Source: Candidatus Woesearchaeota archaeon (GTDB taxonomy: Archaea > Nanobdellota > Nanobdellia > Woesearchaeales > GW2011-AR15). From it: a stretch of DNA of 16,892 nt. The position numbers were made by a program, and so were the translations under genes. The stretch's first letter is position 1, and each line of letters starts with the position of its first letter. The notes under the pieces were generated by a model that saw only the letters and a program-made list of their open reading frames with translations, did no database searches and was not told the origin of the DNA. The DNA lies in contig JAFGSP010000139.1 of the NCBI GenBank assembly GCA_016934775.1, forward strand, positions 1-16,892. The letters run 5' to 3'. Positions 7,011-14,900 of the stretch are shown piece by piece.

Positions 7011-7031
7011 CCCGCGTTCTTCCTAAGATGC

Positions 7032-7205
7032 ATGGCAAGAAAGGATAAGATAAGCATGCCCTCTGGGGGGGCTGGTATAACAAGGTATTTTGATGACTAT
7101 AAGTCAAAGATTGAGTTCAAGCCAGGACACATAATCTTTCTGGCAATTGTTGTTATTGTCCTTGTGCTTGCGCTCCATGTGTGGGGAAGCTCTTTTTTCG
7201 GATGA
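7032..7205 (+). CDS. secG: Preprotein translocase subunit Sec61-beta (archaeal SecG-type)
   Basis: This is a 57-residue tail-anchored protein. Residues 9-20 (MPSGGAGITRYF) carry the family hallmark of a Gly/Ala-rich segment followed by (L/I)xRYF. FKPGH (30-34) precedes a single membrane helix at about 34-51, ending WGSSFFG. Length, motif order and topology match archaeal Sec61-beta, the small accessory subunit of the SecYE translocation channel. The channel would export the signal-peptide proteins of this window. It is divergently transcribed from the phosphatidyltransferase gene, and the two promoters share a 77-nt gap (6955-7031). An ATG at 7028 is in another frame and gives no product. Confidence 0.92.
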   Translation: MARKDKISMPSGGAGITRYFDDYKSKIEFKPGHIIFLAIVVIVLVLALHVWGSSFFG

Positions 7206-7220
7206 TGATTTCTACGAAAG

Positions 7221-7230
7221 ATTTTTAAAA
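7221..7230 (+). promoter_or_regulatory. TATA box of the pilus-assembly operon
   Basis: ATTTTTAAAA is centred about 47 nt before the TTG at 7273. Initiation about 25 nt downstream gives a leader of roughly 20 nt containing the SD at 7260-7266. Unlike most single genes here, this operon therefore has a leader. Confidence 0.55.
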
Positions 7231-7259
7231 TACTCCGTCTATTCTCTGTATTAAAAAAA

Positions 7260-7266
7260 GAGGGGT
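7260..7266 (+). promoter_or_regulatory. Shine-Dalgarno selecting the TTG start of the ATPase
   Basis: GAGGGGT lies 6 nt before the TTG at 7273 and supports this non-ATG start. No in-frame ATG occurs near the beginning of the protein. Confidence 0.6.
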
Positions 7267-7272
7267 ATCTGC

Positions 7273-8769
7273 TTGGAGACAAAATCTATTGATTCTTACA
7301 AGATAGAAGTCAATAAAATTCCGTTAGAGATACATATATATAGCCAGAAAGGCCAGCCTGTGCCATTTTACTATCTTTCTCTCCTTAATCTGACTAAAGA
7401 AACAAAGAGGATAATTGAGAGAATCAGGGAAGACCTCATCACCAGCCTGAGTTTTGAGCTTACTAAGAAAAAATCAAACGAAGGGGAAAGTGAAATAAAA
7501 GAGCAGTTCAAGACAAAATTATACGGGATAATAAAATCTCAGTTCTCAGGAGTTGATGAGAACACGACCCATCTTATTGCTAATTACATAATTGTCACAA
7601 GCCTCGGGTTGGCTGAGATTGAATTCCTTCTGGAAGACCCTGAGCTTGAAGAGATTGTCATCAATAATTCAAAATCTCCTGTATGGGTCTATCATAAGAA
7701 ATACGGCTGGCTCAAGACAAATATCATCTTTAAGGATGAGAACAAGATAAGGCATTTTTCCACCCAGATCGGAAGGAAAGTCGATAAAGGAATAAGCATC
7801 CTTGAGCCCCTGCTGGATGCCCACCTTGAAACAGGAGACAGGGTAAATGCCACCCTCTCCCCCATCACTTCTGAAGGTAACACAATAACAATAAGGAAAT
7901 TTGCAAAGACTCCCTGGACAATAACCTCTTTTCTGGAGAACAAGACACTTGATTTCTCTGCTGCTGCCCTGATATGGCAGGCCATGCAGTTTGAGCTATC
8001 TGTGTTAATTGTCGGAGGCACTGGCTCCGGAAAGACTTCTTTCCTGAATGTGCTATCTAATTTTTTCCCGCCTAACCAGAGGATAATCTCAATAGAGGAC
8101 ACAAGAGAGCTCAAGCTTCCAGAAACCTTGCATTGGGTGCCTATGCAAAGCAGGCTTCCGAATCCTGAAGGCAAAGGTGAGATAACAATGCTGGACTGTA
8201 TGGTAAACACACTTAGGATGAGGCCCGACAGGATAATAGTCGGAGAAGTGAGAAGAGAAAAAGAGCTGGAAGTTATGTTTGAAGCGATGCACACGGGCCA
8301 TTCGGTATACAGCACCTTCCACGCGAGCAATGTGGAAGAGGCTATTGCCAGGCTCACAAATCCCCCGATAAACCTGCCTCATCAATTACTGTCTTCTCTT
8401 GGCCTTATTGTTGTGCAGCACAGGAACAGGCGTTCAGGAAAAAGGAGGACTTTCCAGGTAGCAGAAGTAAGTGAGACCGGAGAGCCTTCATTGATATTGC
8501 AGTATGACCATATGAGTGATACTATGAAACAGATCAATCAGCCAAAAAGGATACTCAAGACACTCAGTATGTTTACGGGCATGTCCGCAAGACAGGTTTT
8601 TGAGGATATCCAGGAGAAAATCCTTATGTTGAAATGGCTGGTCGGAAAAAAGATTGCAGATATTGAAACAATCGGCCTTATCATGAGTGACTATTATACA
8701 GAAAAAGAAGACTTGATGAAACTGGCCAGGAACAACCTGGATTATCAGGTGCCTGACAAAACATCCTAG
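7273..8769 (+). CDS. Type II/IV secretion ATPase (TadA/VirB11/archaeal pilus FlaI-like)
   Basis: This 498-residue cytoplasmic ATPase would power assembly of a type IV pilus-like structure. An N-terminal region (1-220) with the RVNATL loop at 190-195 precedes the ATPase core. Walker A is GGTGSGKTS (248-256), the Asp box is IEDTREL (274-280), the Walker B region is RPDRIIVGEVR (317-327), and the His box is HTGHSVYSTFHAS (340-352). About 145 residues follow the His box, longer than simple VirB11 proteins. The order of motifs and RVNATL loop resemble archaeal FlaI/GspE2-type ATPases. Neighbours decide the role: two T2SSF platform genes follow directly, the first starting at the base after this stop codon. 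There is no archaellum gene (arlF/G/H or archaellin) in view, so a pilus, adhesive filament or secretion pseudopilus is more likely than motility; that choice is inference. Confidence 0.92.
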   Translation: METKSIDSYKIEVNKIPLEIHIYSQKGQPVPFYYLSLLNLTKETKRIIERIREDLITSLSFELTKKKSNEGESEIKEQFKTKLYGIIKSQFSGVDENTTHLIANYIIVTSLGLAEIEFLLEDPELEEIVINNSKSPVWVYHKKYGWLKTNIIFKDENKIRHFSTQIGRKVDKGISILEPLLDAHLETGDRVNATLSPITSEGNTITIRKFAKTPWTITSFLENKTLDFSAAALIWQAMQFELSVLIVGGTGSGKTSFLNVLSNFFPPNQRIISIEDTRELKLPETLHWVPMQSRLPNPEGKGEITMLDCMVNTLRMRPDRIIVGEVRREKELEVMFEAMHTGHSVYSTFHASNVEEAIARLTNPPINLPHQLLSSLGLIVVQHRNRRSGKRRTFQVAEVSETGEPSLILQYDHMSDTMKQINQPKRILKTLSMFTGMSARQVFEDIQEKILMLKWLVGKKIADIETIGLIMSDYYTEKEDLMKLARNNLDYQVPDKTS

Positions 8770-9585
8770 GTGGAGAAGATCAAAAAAAAACTTACTTTCT
8801 TGGAAAGGCTTGAAGATAATCTGAAAAAATCCCAGATGGGCTATGATGCCAATAAATATATGGGGATGTCCATAGTATTCAGCCTAATCATCGCCGGAAC
8901 TATGGCTGGATTCACATTTGCATTGGCTCTGAAAAACAATTCAGGGATTGGAAACGCTATAATCATATTTATTGTTTTTTTTGCTATCTCATTTTTTATG
9001 ATCCTGCAGATACCTTCTTTTGGGATTAAAAATAAAAAAGCGCTTCTGGAATCTGATCTGTTATACAGTGCAAGGCATCTGGTGCTTAAGCTTGAGGCTG
9101 GCTCATCCCTGATAAACTCCTTTGAAAGCGTATCAAAACTTAAGACAAACTCAAGCGTATATTTCAAGGAACTGATGTATGACATATCTCTTGGAGCTAC
9201 TGTTGAAGACGCCATTAGAAAAGCGATAGAATACAGCCCGTCAAAAGCATACATAAAGATACTTGAAGAGATAAAGAGCTCTCTAAGGACCGGAAGCGAT
9301 ATCCAGAAAACATTGAGGTCAACACTTGATGACATAACAAAGCAGCACCTTATCCAGATTGAAGAATATGGAAAAAAGCTTAATCCAATGTCTATGTTCT
9401 ATATGATAATAGGAACAATCCTTCCTTCATTAGGCACTTCTATGCTTGTAGTGGCATCAAGCCTTGGGCTTCTCGGCATTATACTTTACAAATGGATGTT
9501 CATCGCCATGGCACTGGTTGTATTTGCAATGCAGATATTTTTCATACTTGCCTTCAAATCACTGAAACCGGCGGTGATAGGATGA
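8770..9585 (+). CDS. T2SSF-family pilus platform membrane protein, first subunit (TadB/TadC-like)
   Basis: This 271-residue inner-membrane protein has paired membrane helices at 32-54 and 61-81, a cytoplasmic helical T2SSF domain at about 96-200, then helices at 208-233 and 237-263. The domain carries the usual LxLEAGSSLxxSFE (107-119) and LGATVEDAIRKA (141-152) patterns. It begins at GTG directly after the TAG of the ATPase gene, so translation is probably coupled. The only SD-like sequence (CAGGTG at 8746-8751) is too far away to be decisive, and the exact start is uncertain (TTG at 8800 is the alternative). By family it forms the membrane base that the ATPase turns to insert pilins. It is a single T2SSF domain, as in Tad systems, rather than the double domain of archaellar FlaJ. 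Confidence 0.88.
   Translation: MEKIKKKLTFLERLEDNLKKSQMGYDANKYMGMSIVFSLIIAGTMAGFTFALALKNNSGIGNAIIIFIVFFAISFFMILQIPSFGIKNKKALLESDLLYSARHLVLKLEAGSSLINSFESVSKLKTNSSVYFKELMYDISLGATVEDAIRKAIEYSPSKAYIKILEEIKSSLRTGSDIQKTLRSTLDDITKQHLIQIEEYGKKLNPMSMFYMIIGTILPSLGTSMLVVASSLGLLGIILYKWMFIAMALVVFAMQIFFILAFKSLKPAVIG
9573..9578 (+). promoter_or_regulatory. Shine-Dalgarno for the second platform gene
   Basis: GGTGAT lies 3 nt before the ATG at 9582, inside the end of the preceding gene. Together with the ATGA overlap it fixes this start rather than in-frame codons up to 9492. Confidence 0.7.
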
Positions 9586-10592
9586 GTTTCCTCGCTGATA
9601 TCGGAAAGTATATCCTTCCAGACAAGATAAGAACCAACATGAAAAGATATCTGCAGAAGACTGGCAGATATGATGCGCCTTATGAATTATACGGCGCATT
9701 GTTTTTACTATCCATCTCAGCAAGCACTATATGCTTCATCATGTTTATATATCCTGCTTTCAGCACTTCTTCAACTGTGCTACTGATACCCCTGACTATA
9801 TTGGGCATAATTGTGCTGGAAATACTTGTTGTTCTTGTGCTGGGAATATTCTTCTGGATATACTATGAATTTATCATCTTCAGGAGAACCACAATGATAG
9901 AGGAGGTCCTGCCGGATTTTCTTCAGGAAGTCTCTATAAATCTGAGAGCAGGGATGAGTTTTGACAAAGCATTGTGGAATAGCGTGGAGCCAGAGTTCGG
10001 AGTCCTGGAAAAAGAAATAGAAATTGTCGCAAAAAAAGTCATGGCAGGAGATGATACTGAAGAAGTGTTGAATGAGTTTGCCCATAAATATAATTCCACC
10101 CTGCTCCAGGAATCAATGGACATGGTGCTTGTCGGAATCAAATCCGGTGGAAACATTGCTGAGCTTATAGATAAGATTGTCGAGAATGTGAAAGAGGCTT
10201 CCTTCCTAAGAAAAGAGCTTGTCGCATCAGTTATGAGCTATGTCATTTTCATAGCAGTAACTGCTGTAGTAATATCACCAATATTGTTCGCTTTGTCCTT
10301 CAATCTTATGCAGATAATCCAGGGATTAGGTGAAAAACTGACAACTGCAGCTTCATACGGTGTGTCTTTTTTTAGTCCTGGAGAGACAAATATAAAACCT
10401 GAAGATTTTATTTTATTCTCAAAGCTTTCTGTCATCATTATTGCGGCAGTTTCTTCTATGATAATCGCTGACCTAAGAGAAGGCAGCATAAAAGCAGGCA
10501 TAAAATATGTCCTGATTTTCGGGCCGGTAGCTTATCTGATATATGTTGTTTCTCTTGCATTATTTACAGGAATATTCGGCGTTATAGGATAA
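9582..10592 (+). CDS. T2SSF-family pilus platform membrane protein, second subunit (TadC-like)
   Basis: This 336-residue membrane protein has N-terminal helices at 36-58 and 68-99, a T2SSF domain at about 105-215 and C-terminal helices at 215-240, about 281-297 and 305-331. Family patterns visible are VSINLRAGMSFDKAL (117-131) and VGIKSGGNIAELIDKI (184-199). The start codon overlaps the stop of the previous gene as ATGA and is preceded by GGTGAT. With the 271-residue neighbour it makes a two-protein platform, equivalent to the two halves of FlaJ. A loop of about 40 residues (241-280) between two C-terminal helices is predicted to be exposed on one side and is longer than the corresponding loop of its partner. 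This is the last gene of the plus operon. The 41-nt gap to the convergent DUF192 gene shows no T-run terminator. Confidence 0.9.
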   Translation: MSFLADIGKYILPDKIRTNMKRYLQKTGRYDAPYELYGALFLLSISASTICFIMFIYPAFSTSSTVLLIPLTILGIIVLEILVVLVLGIFFWIYYEFIIFRRTTMIEEVLPDFLQEVSINLRAGMSFDKALWNSVEPEFGVLEKEIEIVAKKVMAGDDTEEVLNEFAHKYNSTLLQESMDMVLVGIKSGGNIAELIDKIVENVKEASFLRKELVASVMSYVIFIAVTAVVISPILFALSFNLMQIIQGLGEKLTTAASYGVSFFSPGETNIKPEDFILFSKLSVIIIAAVSSMIIADLREGSIKAGIKYVLIFGPVAYLIYVVSLALFTGIFGVIG

Positions 10593-10633
10593 GAAAATAC
10601 GAAGTGTAATCTGCTTTATACTCACAATCATAC

Positions 10634-10984
10634 TTAGAACTCAACCATGTCCCCAATCTTAGTTTTGGTTCTTCCAATTGATCCTTGTGGTAGTTCAAGC
10701 ACATACTTTGCTTTTTTCTTAGATATATAGACAGTAAACGGCCTGAAGTTTTCTTTAGATTCTATTACTCGTTTAGATTCATCCAGAAAAAGGACATCGA
10801 TAGGGTAAAAAACAAAAAACATATGCAGATCAACTCTTATTGGCATTTTGAAAACAAAAACTAACCCTTTGTCAGAAATTTTATTTGAGAACATAAGGCC
10901 TAATGCTTTTGAGAATATGCTGGTAAGGACTTTGTTTTCTTTACAGAGAATCTTGTTTTTTGTCTTGTTTTTTATCATGTGCAT
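10634..10984 (-). CDS. Standalone DUF192 protein at the end of the surface-protein operon
   Basis: This protein of 116 residues (114 if started at the second ATG, 10978) has no clear signal peptide. DUF192 landmarks are KALGLMFS (26-33), KGLVFVF (39-45), HMFFVFYPIDVLFLD (54-68) and the terminal GDMVEF. It is shorter than the DUF192 half at 5968-6450, lacks that copy's cysteine pair and has no membrane anchor, so it should stay in the cytoplasm or need another export route. The second in-frame ATG overlaps the preceding gene's TGA as ATGA, and no SD is seen. DUF192 (COG1430) has no settled function. Placement as the last gene of an operon of pilin-like proteins suggests a role in their folding, assembly or maturation, which is inference. 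Confidence 0.85.
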   Translation of the reverse strand: MHMIKNKTKNKILCKENKVLTSIFSKALGLMFSNKISDKGLVFVFKMPIRVDLHMFFVFYPIDVLFLDESKRVIESKENFRPFTVYISKKKAKYVLELPQGSIGRTKTKIGDMVEF

Positions 10985-11952
10985 AGGGTCTTGCTCAGCC
11001 CTGTAACCTCGTAGAATGCAAGATTCCCGCTGTCTATCCTGAACCAGGTCGGCATATCCTGCACTGTGCAGTAATCTGTAGTGCCTCCTGAGCCGAAATA
11101 TATATAGTCTATCACAGACCTTGACTTGATCGGAATGCTCTGCGCACTAAGCTTCTCCAAGTTAATCATGCTTTCAATCCCATAAGGGGATGCTGAAAAG
11201 TTACCTGTGAACCGCATCAGAAAGCTGGGAGCATCTGTAGATTCTGCATAATAAGAATTATTCAGGTGCATATTAAGCACAGCAGTGTCATTGCCGCTGC
11301 CTACAAAATCCAGATCCGGAGTTTGGTTGATAAGGTTTGTTACTCTGTCTTCTGTACCTACAGTATACAAAGGATCTTCTACTCCTTTGATTGAAAATTG
11401 CCTTGTAAACTCTTCATTGAAATTCCAGGATGCAAGGCCGCGAGTATCAGACACATTAAAATCTGCATCCAGTGTCAATTCTATCAACCAGGGAGATACA
11501 TGCCTCATTGTAATATTATTGACGGTGATACCTATAATAATGTTCAGTGCAGATGCCTCTTCATTGATACGGGCTATCCAGCTGTTGATGTCAGCCCCTT
11601 TTGTATCCTGGCTCATCAGATCAAATGATGTGCCATTCAATGAGCCATTTACAAGTATGGCGGCATATACAAAATCAAAATCTTCTATATATTCTTCTTT
11701 TATCCTTATATAAGCATTCATACTTAACAATGCCCTGTAGCCGCCGATGAATATCTCTCTTTCAAAGTCCTCTTTCATATCAGAGACAAATGCGTTCATT
11801 GTTGACACTCTTGACGTAATGGTATTGCTTTTTTCTCTATACCTATAGGAATCTTTTGTGCTGACAATAGAAAGGACAAGGATTATGACAAACAAGGCTA
11901 TGAAAGTAAAGAAGACTGCTTTTCTGCTCTTTATGAAAGGTTTCATCTCCAT
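10975..11952 (-). CDS. Single-anchor pilin-like/PilX-type surface protein
   Basis: This 325-residue protein has a short basic N-terminus (KSRK, 8-11), one hydrophobic helix (about 12-31) that starts with Ala-Val, then a long polar outside domain. The layout (basic leader, small residue, hydrophobic helix, helical region 35-70, strand-rich domain) is that of a minor pilin or pseudopilin, but there is no QxSxEF motif and no acidic +5 residue. The outside part has eight N-x-S/T sequons and two cysteines near the C-terminus. SD GAGGT (11959-11963) is 6 nt before the ATG at 11952; a second in-frame ATG (11946) forms ATGA with the stop of the giant VWA gene. By analogy with PilX/PilV next to PilY1, it may connect the VWA protein to the filament. 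No family recognised. Confidence 0.8.
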   Translation of the reverse strand: MEMKPFIKSRKAVFFTFIALFVIILVLSIVSTKDSYRYREKSNTITSRVSTMNAFVSDMKEDFEREIFIGGYRALLSMNAYIRIKEEYIEDFDFVYAAILVNGSLNGTSFDLMSQDTKGADINSWIARINEEASALNIIIGITVNNITMRHVSPWLIELTLDADFNVSDTRGLASWNFNEEFTRQFSIKGVEDPLYTVGTEDRVTNLINQTPDLDFVGSGNDTAVLNMHLNNSYYAESTDAPSFLMRFTGNFSASPYGIESMINLEKLSAQSIPIKSRSVIDYIYFGSGGTTDYCTVQDMPTWFRIDSGNLAFYEVTGLSKTLCT

Positions 11953-14900
11953 ACTCTAACCTCTGCTATCGCAGGCCCCCAGGGATAAGGAATCATGCCT
12001 ACTGAAATTGCTCCTATAACCAGATCATTCTCATCCATATTTATGTATATCCTGCCATCATCGTCAAAGTCAAGGTTGTCCATCAGATTATACATTGCAT
12101 CATCATAGGTGTCATTTGCATCATAAGAAATAGATGCGTTTGTATAATAACATGTTTTTGGTCCTGAATAAAGCTGAGGAACATTAATTGTCTTGTTGCC
12201 CCCGTCCTCAAACTCAATAGTCCAAGTGCAGCCTTCTGCTTTTTCAAGCACATCGCTATAAGAGACAGATGCTTCAAATTGAGCTGTATATATTATGCTG
12301 TTGTTTATTGAACATTCTGTTGAGTTCTCGGGTGAATCTCCTGTTCTTATATAGAATGAATTATTTCCAGGCAATAAGGAAGTGACAGGGATATTCACCA
12401 GAAAAGGATCACCTAAGGGAGTATAATCATCAGAATACCAGCTGAGATTATATACCTGGTTTCCGTTTACTATCAGTCCGTCTGTCCAGTGCTCAGATGA
12501 ATAAGATGTCATTTTCGCATCAGCAACCCTGATGTCCGGCGGGATATACAGATTAAAAGTGCAATTATCAAAATTTTTTTCTTGGACAATCAGGGAAATC
12601 TCACCGAATTGCGGCGGCTCTGTAATGGGAACATACTCCGTCCTGATGTATGAATCGCCATAGAGGATACTTGAAGCAATATTACCCTCTCCTTCAACCT
12701 CAATTATCTGTGAATGCCTGCTTGCTGAGATTATTGTTGAAGCAACATCCTGATAGAATTCCTGCAAAGCTGATACATTATTGCTTTTCCTGTAGAGACC
12801 ATCTCCGCATAAAGAGATTCCCTGTAGAGTGGGCTCATCTGCACTATCACTAAATCCTACTGCATATACAATAATCCCGTAATCCTGTCTGGCATCGCAT
12901 GCAGCTTGTATAGCATCATCGCTTGCTGTATCAGAACTGCCGTCTCCATCAAGATCTCCTGTAGTTCCCTGCTCGCTGCATTCGTCATTTGCCTGCCCGT
13001 CTGTCATAACCATCATTGCCTTGCCTCTTGATTCATTTATACCTTTAAGTTCAAGGTCAAATTTTGCTGCCTGCTCTGTATTCACCAGATGGACTGCGAT
13101 GACATTATCACCTAGGAAAAAATTGTTTCCGGGTATGTTTTTTCCTATGCGGTTCCATCTCCTCCCCTCGTGCTCTATGAGATCAAGATCAATCAACTCG
13201 CCATTCAAATACACCGAAGCATAATCGTCTGAAAGCACGTTCAATATGCCCATCTGGACCTGTTCAAGGTCTGTTATTGTAAAATGTTTCCTGAAAAAAT
13301 AATGGTCTGTCTCATTGAATACAGATAACCTAATATCATCAAACCTGAATTCAAAATTTTCATCGCAATCATTATCACCATATTCATCGACAGCTGCGCC
13401 AAATATGACATAATACGAGCCGGGACCTGTAATCAATGAGCTTATATCATATGAGCTTGTGTTGGATATCAGCCCGGGGCAAGAATAGCTGCCTACATCA
13501 TTTTCACAATAGAATATTTCATTTGATGCGTCATTAGGTGTGTTGGTGCCATCAATATTACTGCCAAGATAATTCATGCTCCCATCCTGGCCGAATTGTA
13601 CTTTTATCCAGGCAGCCTCTTGGTTGTCTATTCCACCATATCTGTCAAAATACCAGTCGAAACTAAGCTCGGATTTGCCATTGGGTGTGCTCAGCATATC
13701 ATACATTTCCTGGGTAAAATTAATCTCGATGCCAACGCCGCCTGCCATTGTGCAGTCACCATCGCTGTCCTCCCAGTTTGTCCCTGCCAGTATCCTGATA
13801 TATTGTTGTGTTGCAACTGTATTGTCGCTTTGATCACTGTCTTCATTTGGATCAAAATTTATTTCAATATCATTGCCATTCCTGCCGAAAAGACCGTAAT
13901 CTGAATCCCATCCGTCATAGGCTCCTGCAGTGCCCCATGTGTTTCCTGTCTGGTTAAGCCCTGATGAAAATTCCACTTCAGGTGTGCCAGCATCTGCAGT
14001 AAGTTCAGTCAAATCAACAAAATTCACGCCAGCGACCAATGAACTTCCGATTTCTGTATCTACGGCTGGTGAATAAGAATATCCGTTTGTCGCTCCAAGG
14101 ATTGTATCTCCGGTATGCCATTGAGTCTCATTGCTATATACATAGGCATACCACTCATTCCCTCCAGGATCCTGGCCAGGAGTATCCTGAAGGCTGAAAT
14201 TATTGTAATACCATGTTGTGCCTGATGCAATCAAAGTAACAGTGGACAGGTTCTGGACCAATATATCACGGGCTGAATTTATGCCGCAGCATATGCATGT
14301 GCCTCCGCTTCCCTCATATCCTGTCTCAGGCACGGCCGTGCCTATTGTCTGGTTGAGGACAGCATAGTCCTGGATCGGATAAACTGCCTCAGACGCATGG
14401 GTAACATCATCATATGAAACCAGCCCTACTTTGTTACCTGTAATATTTAGAATATCTAAAGCAAATTGTTTATCCAGGCATTTTGCAACACTCAGCCTCG
14501 TTGTTGTTGAATCATTGAAACTAGCGTCATCGCAATTCCTTGCCACTGCGCCAAAAGTAGAGTCGCTGTCCATTCTCCAATCCATGCTTCCCGAAACGTC
14601 TGTTATCAGTGCTACATCTGCATTCCCTTCATAGATGAATCCGAAAGAGACGTTTTCAAATCCCGCCCTGATGGGAACTGTTTTCTGGTCTAAGCTTGCC
14701 AAGGACATGAACTGAGATATGTTCTGTGCTGTTACTGTATAATTTTTCTCTCCTGACAGGTTAGAGTCAGAATATACTGTTGAATTTCCAACAGAAAAAT
14801 AGAACGTGTTATTTGTCTGGTTTGTAGTATCGACAAAATAGTGCAGGTATACTGAAATATTGGTCAGGCTTCCGGGGACATAGAAGGATGAATAAAGGTT

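Noticed and set aside
6955..7107. 51-residue N-terminal extension of the phosphatidyltransferase
   Set aside because: It would run over the divergent TATA boxes and into the Sec61-beta coding region. The ATG at 6954 has a correctly spaced TATA box and directly precedes the first conserved segment.
7692..8357. 221-codon minus-strand open frame inside the secretion ATPase gene
   Set aside because: It is a shadow of the Walker A to His box region, with no SD and no recognisable domain.
9492..9581. 30-residue N-terminal extension of the second platform protein
   Set aside because: It overlaps the conserved last membrane helix of the first platform gene. The ATG at 9582 has both an SD and an ATGA overlap.
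7273..10592. Archaellum (flagellum) operon
   Set aside because: The ATPase could be FlaI/ArlI-like, but the platform is split into two single-domain proteins and there is no ArlF, ArlG, ArlH or archaellin in the window.
10593..10633. Bidirectional terminator between the convergent operons
   Set aside because: The 41-nt gap has no T-run of at least five on either strand and no convincing hairpin, so I do not call one.
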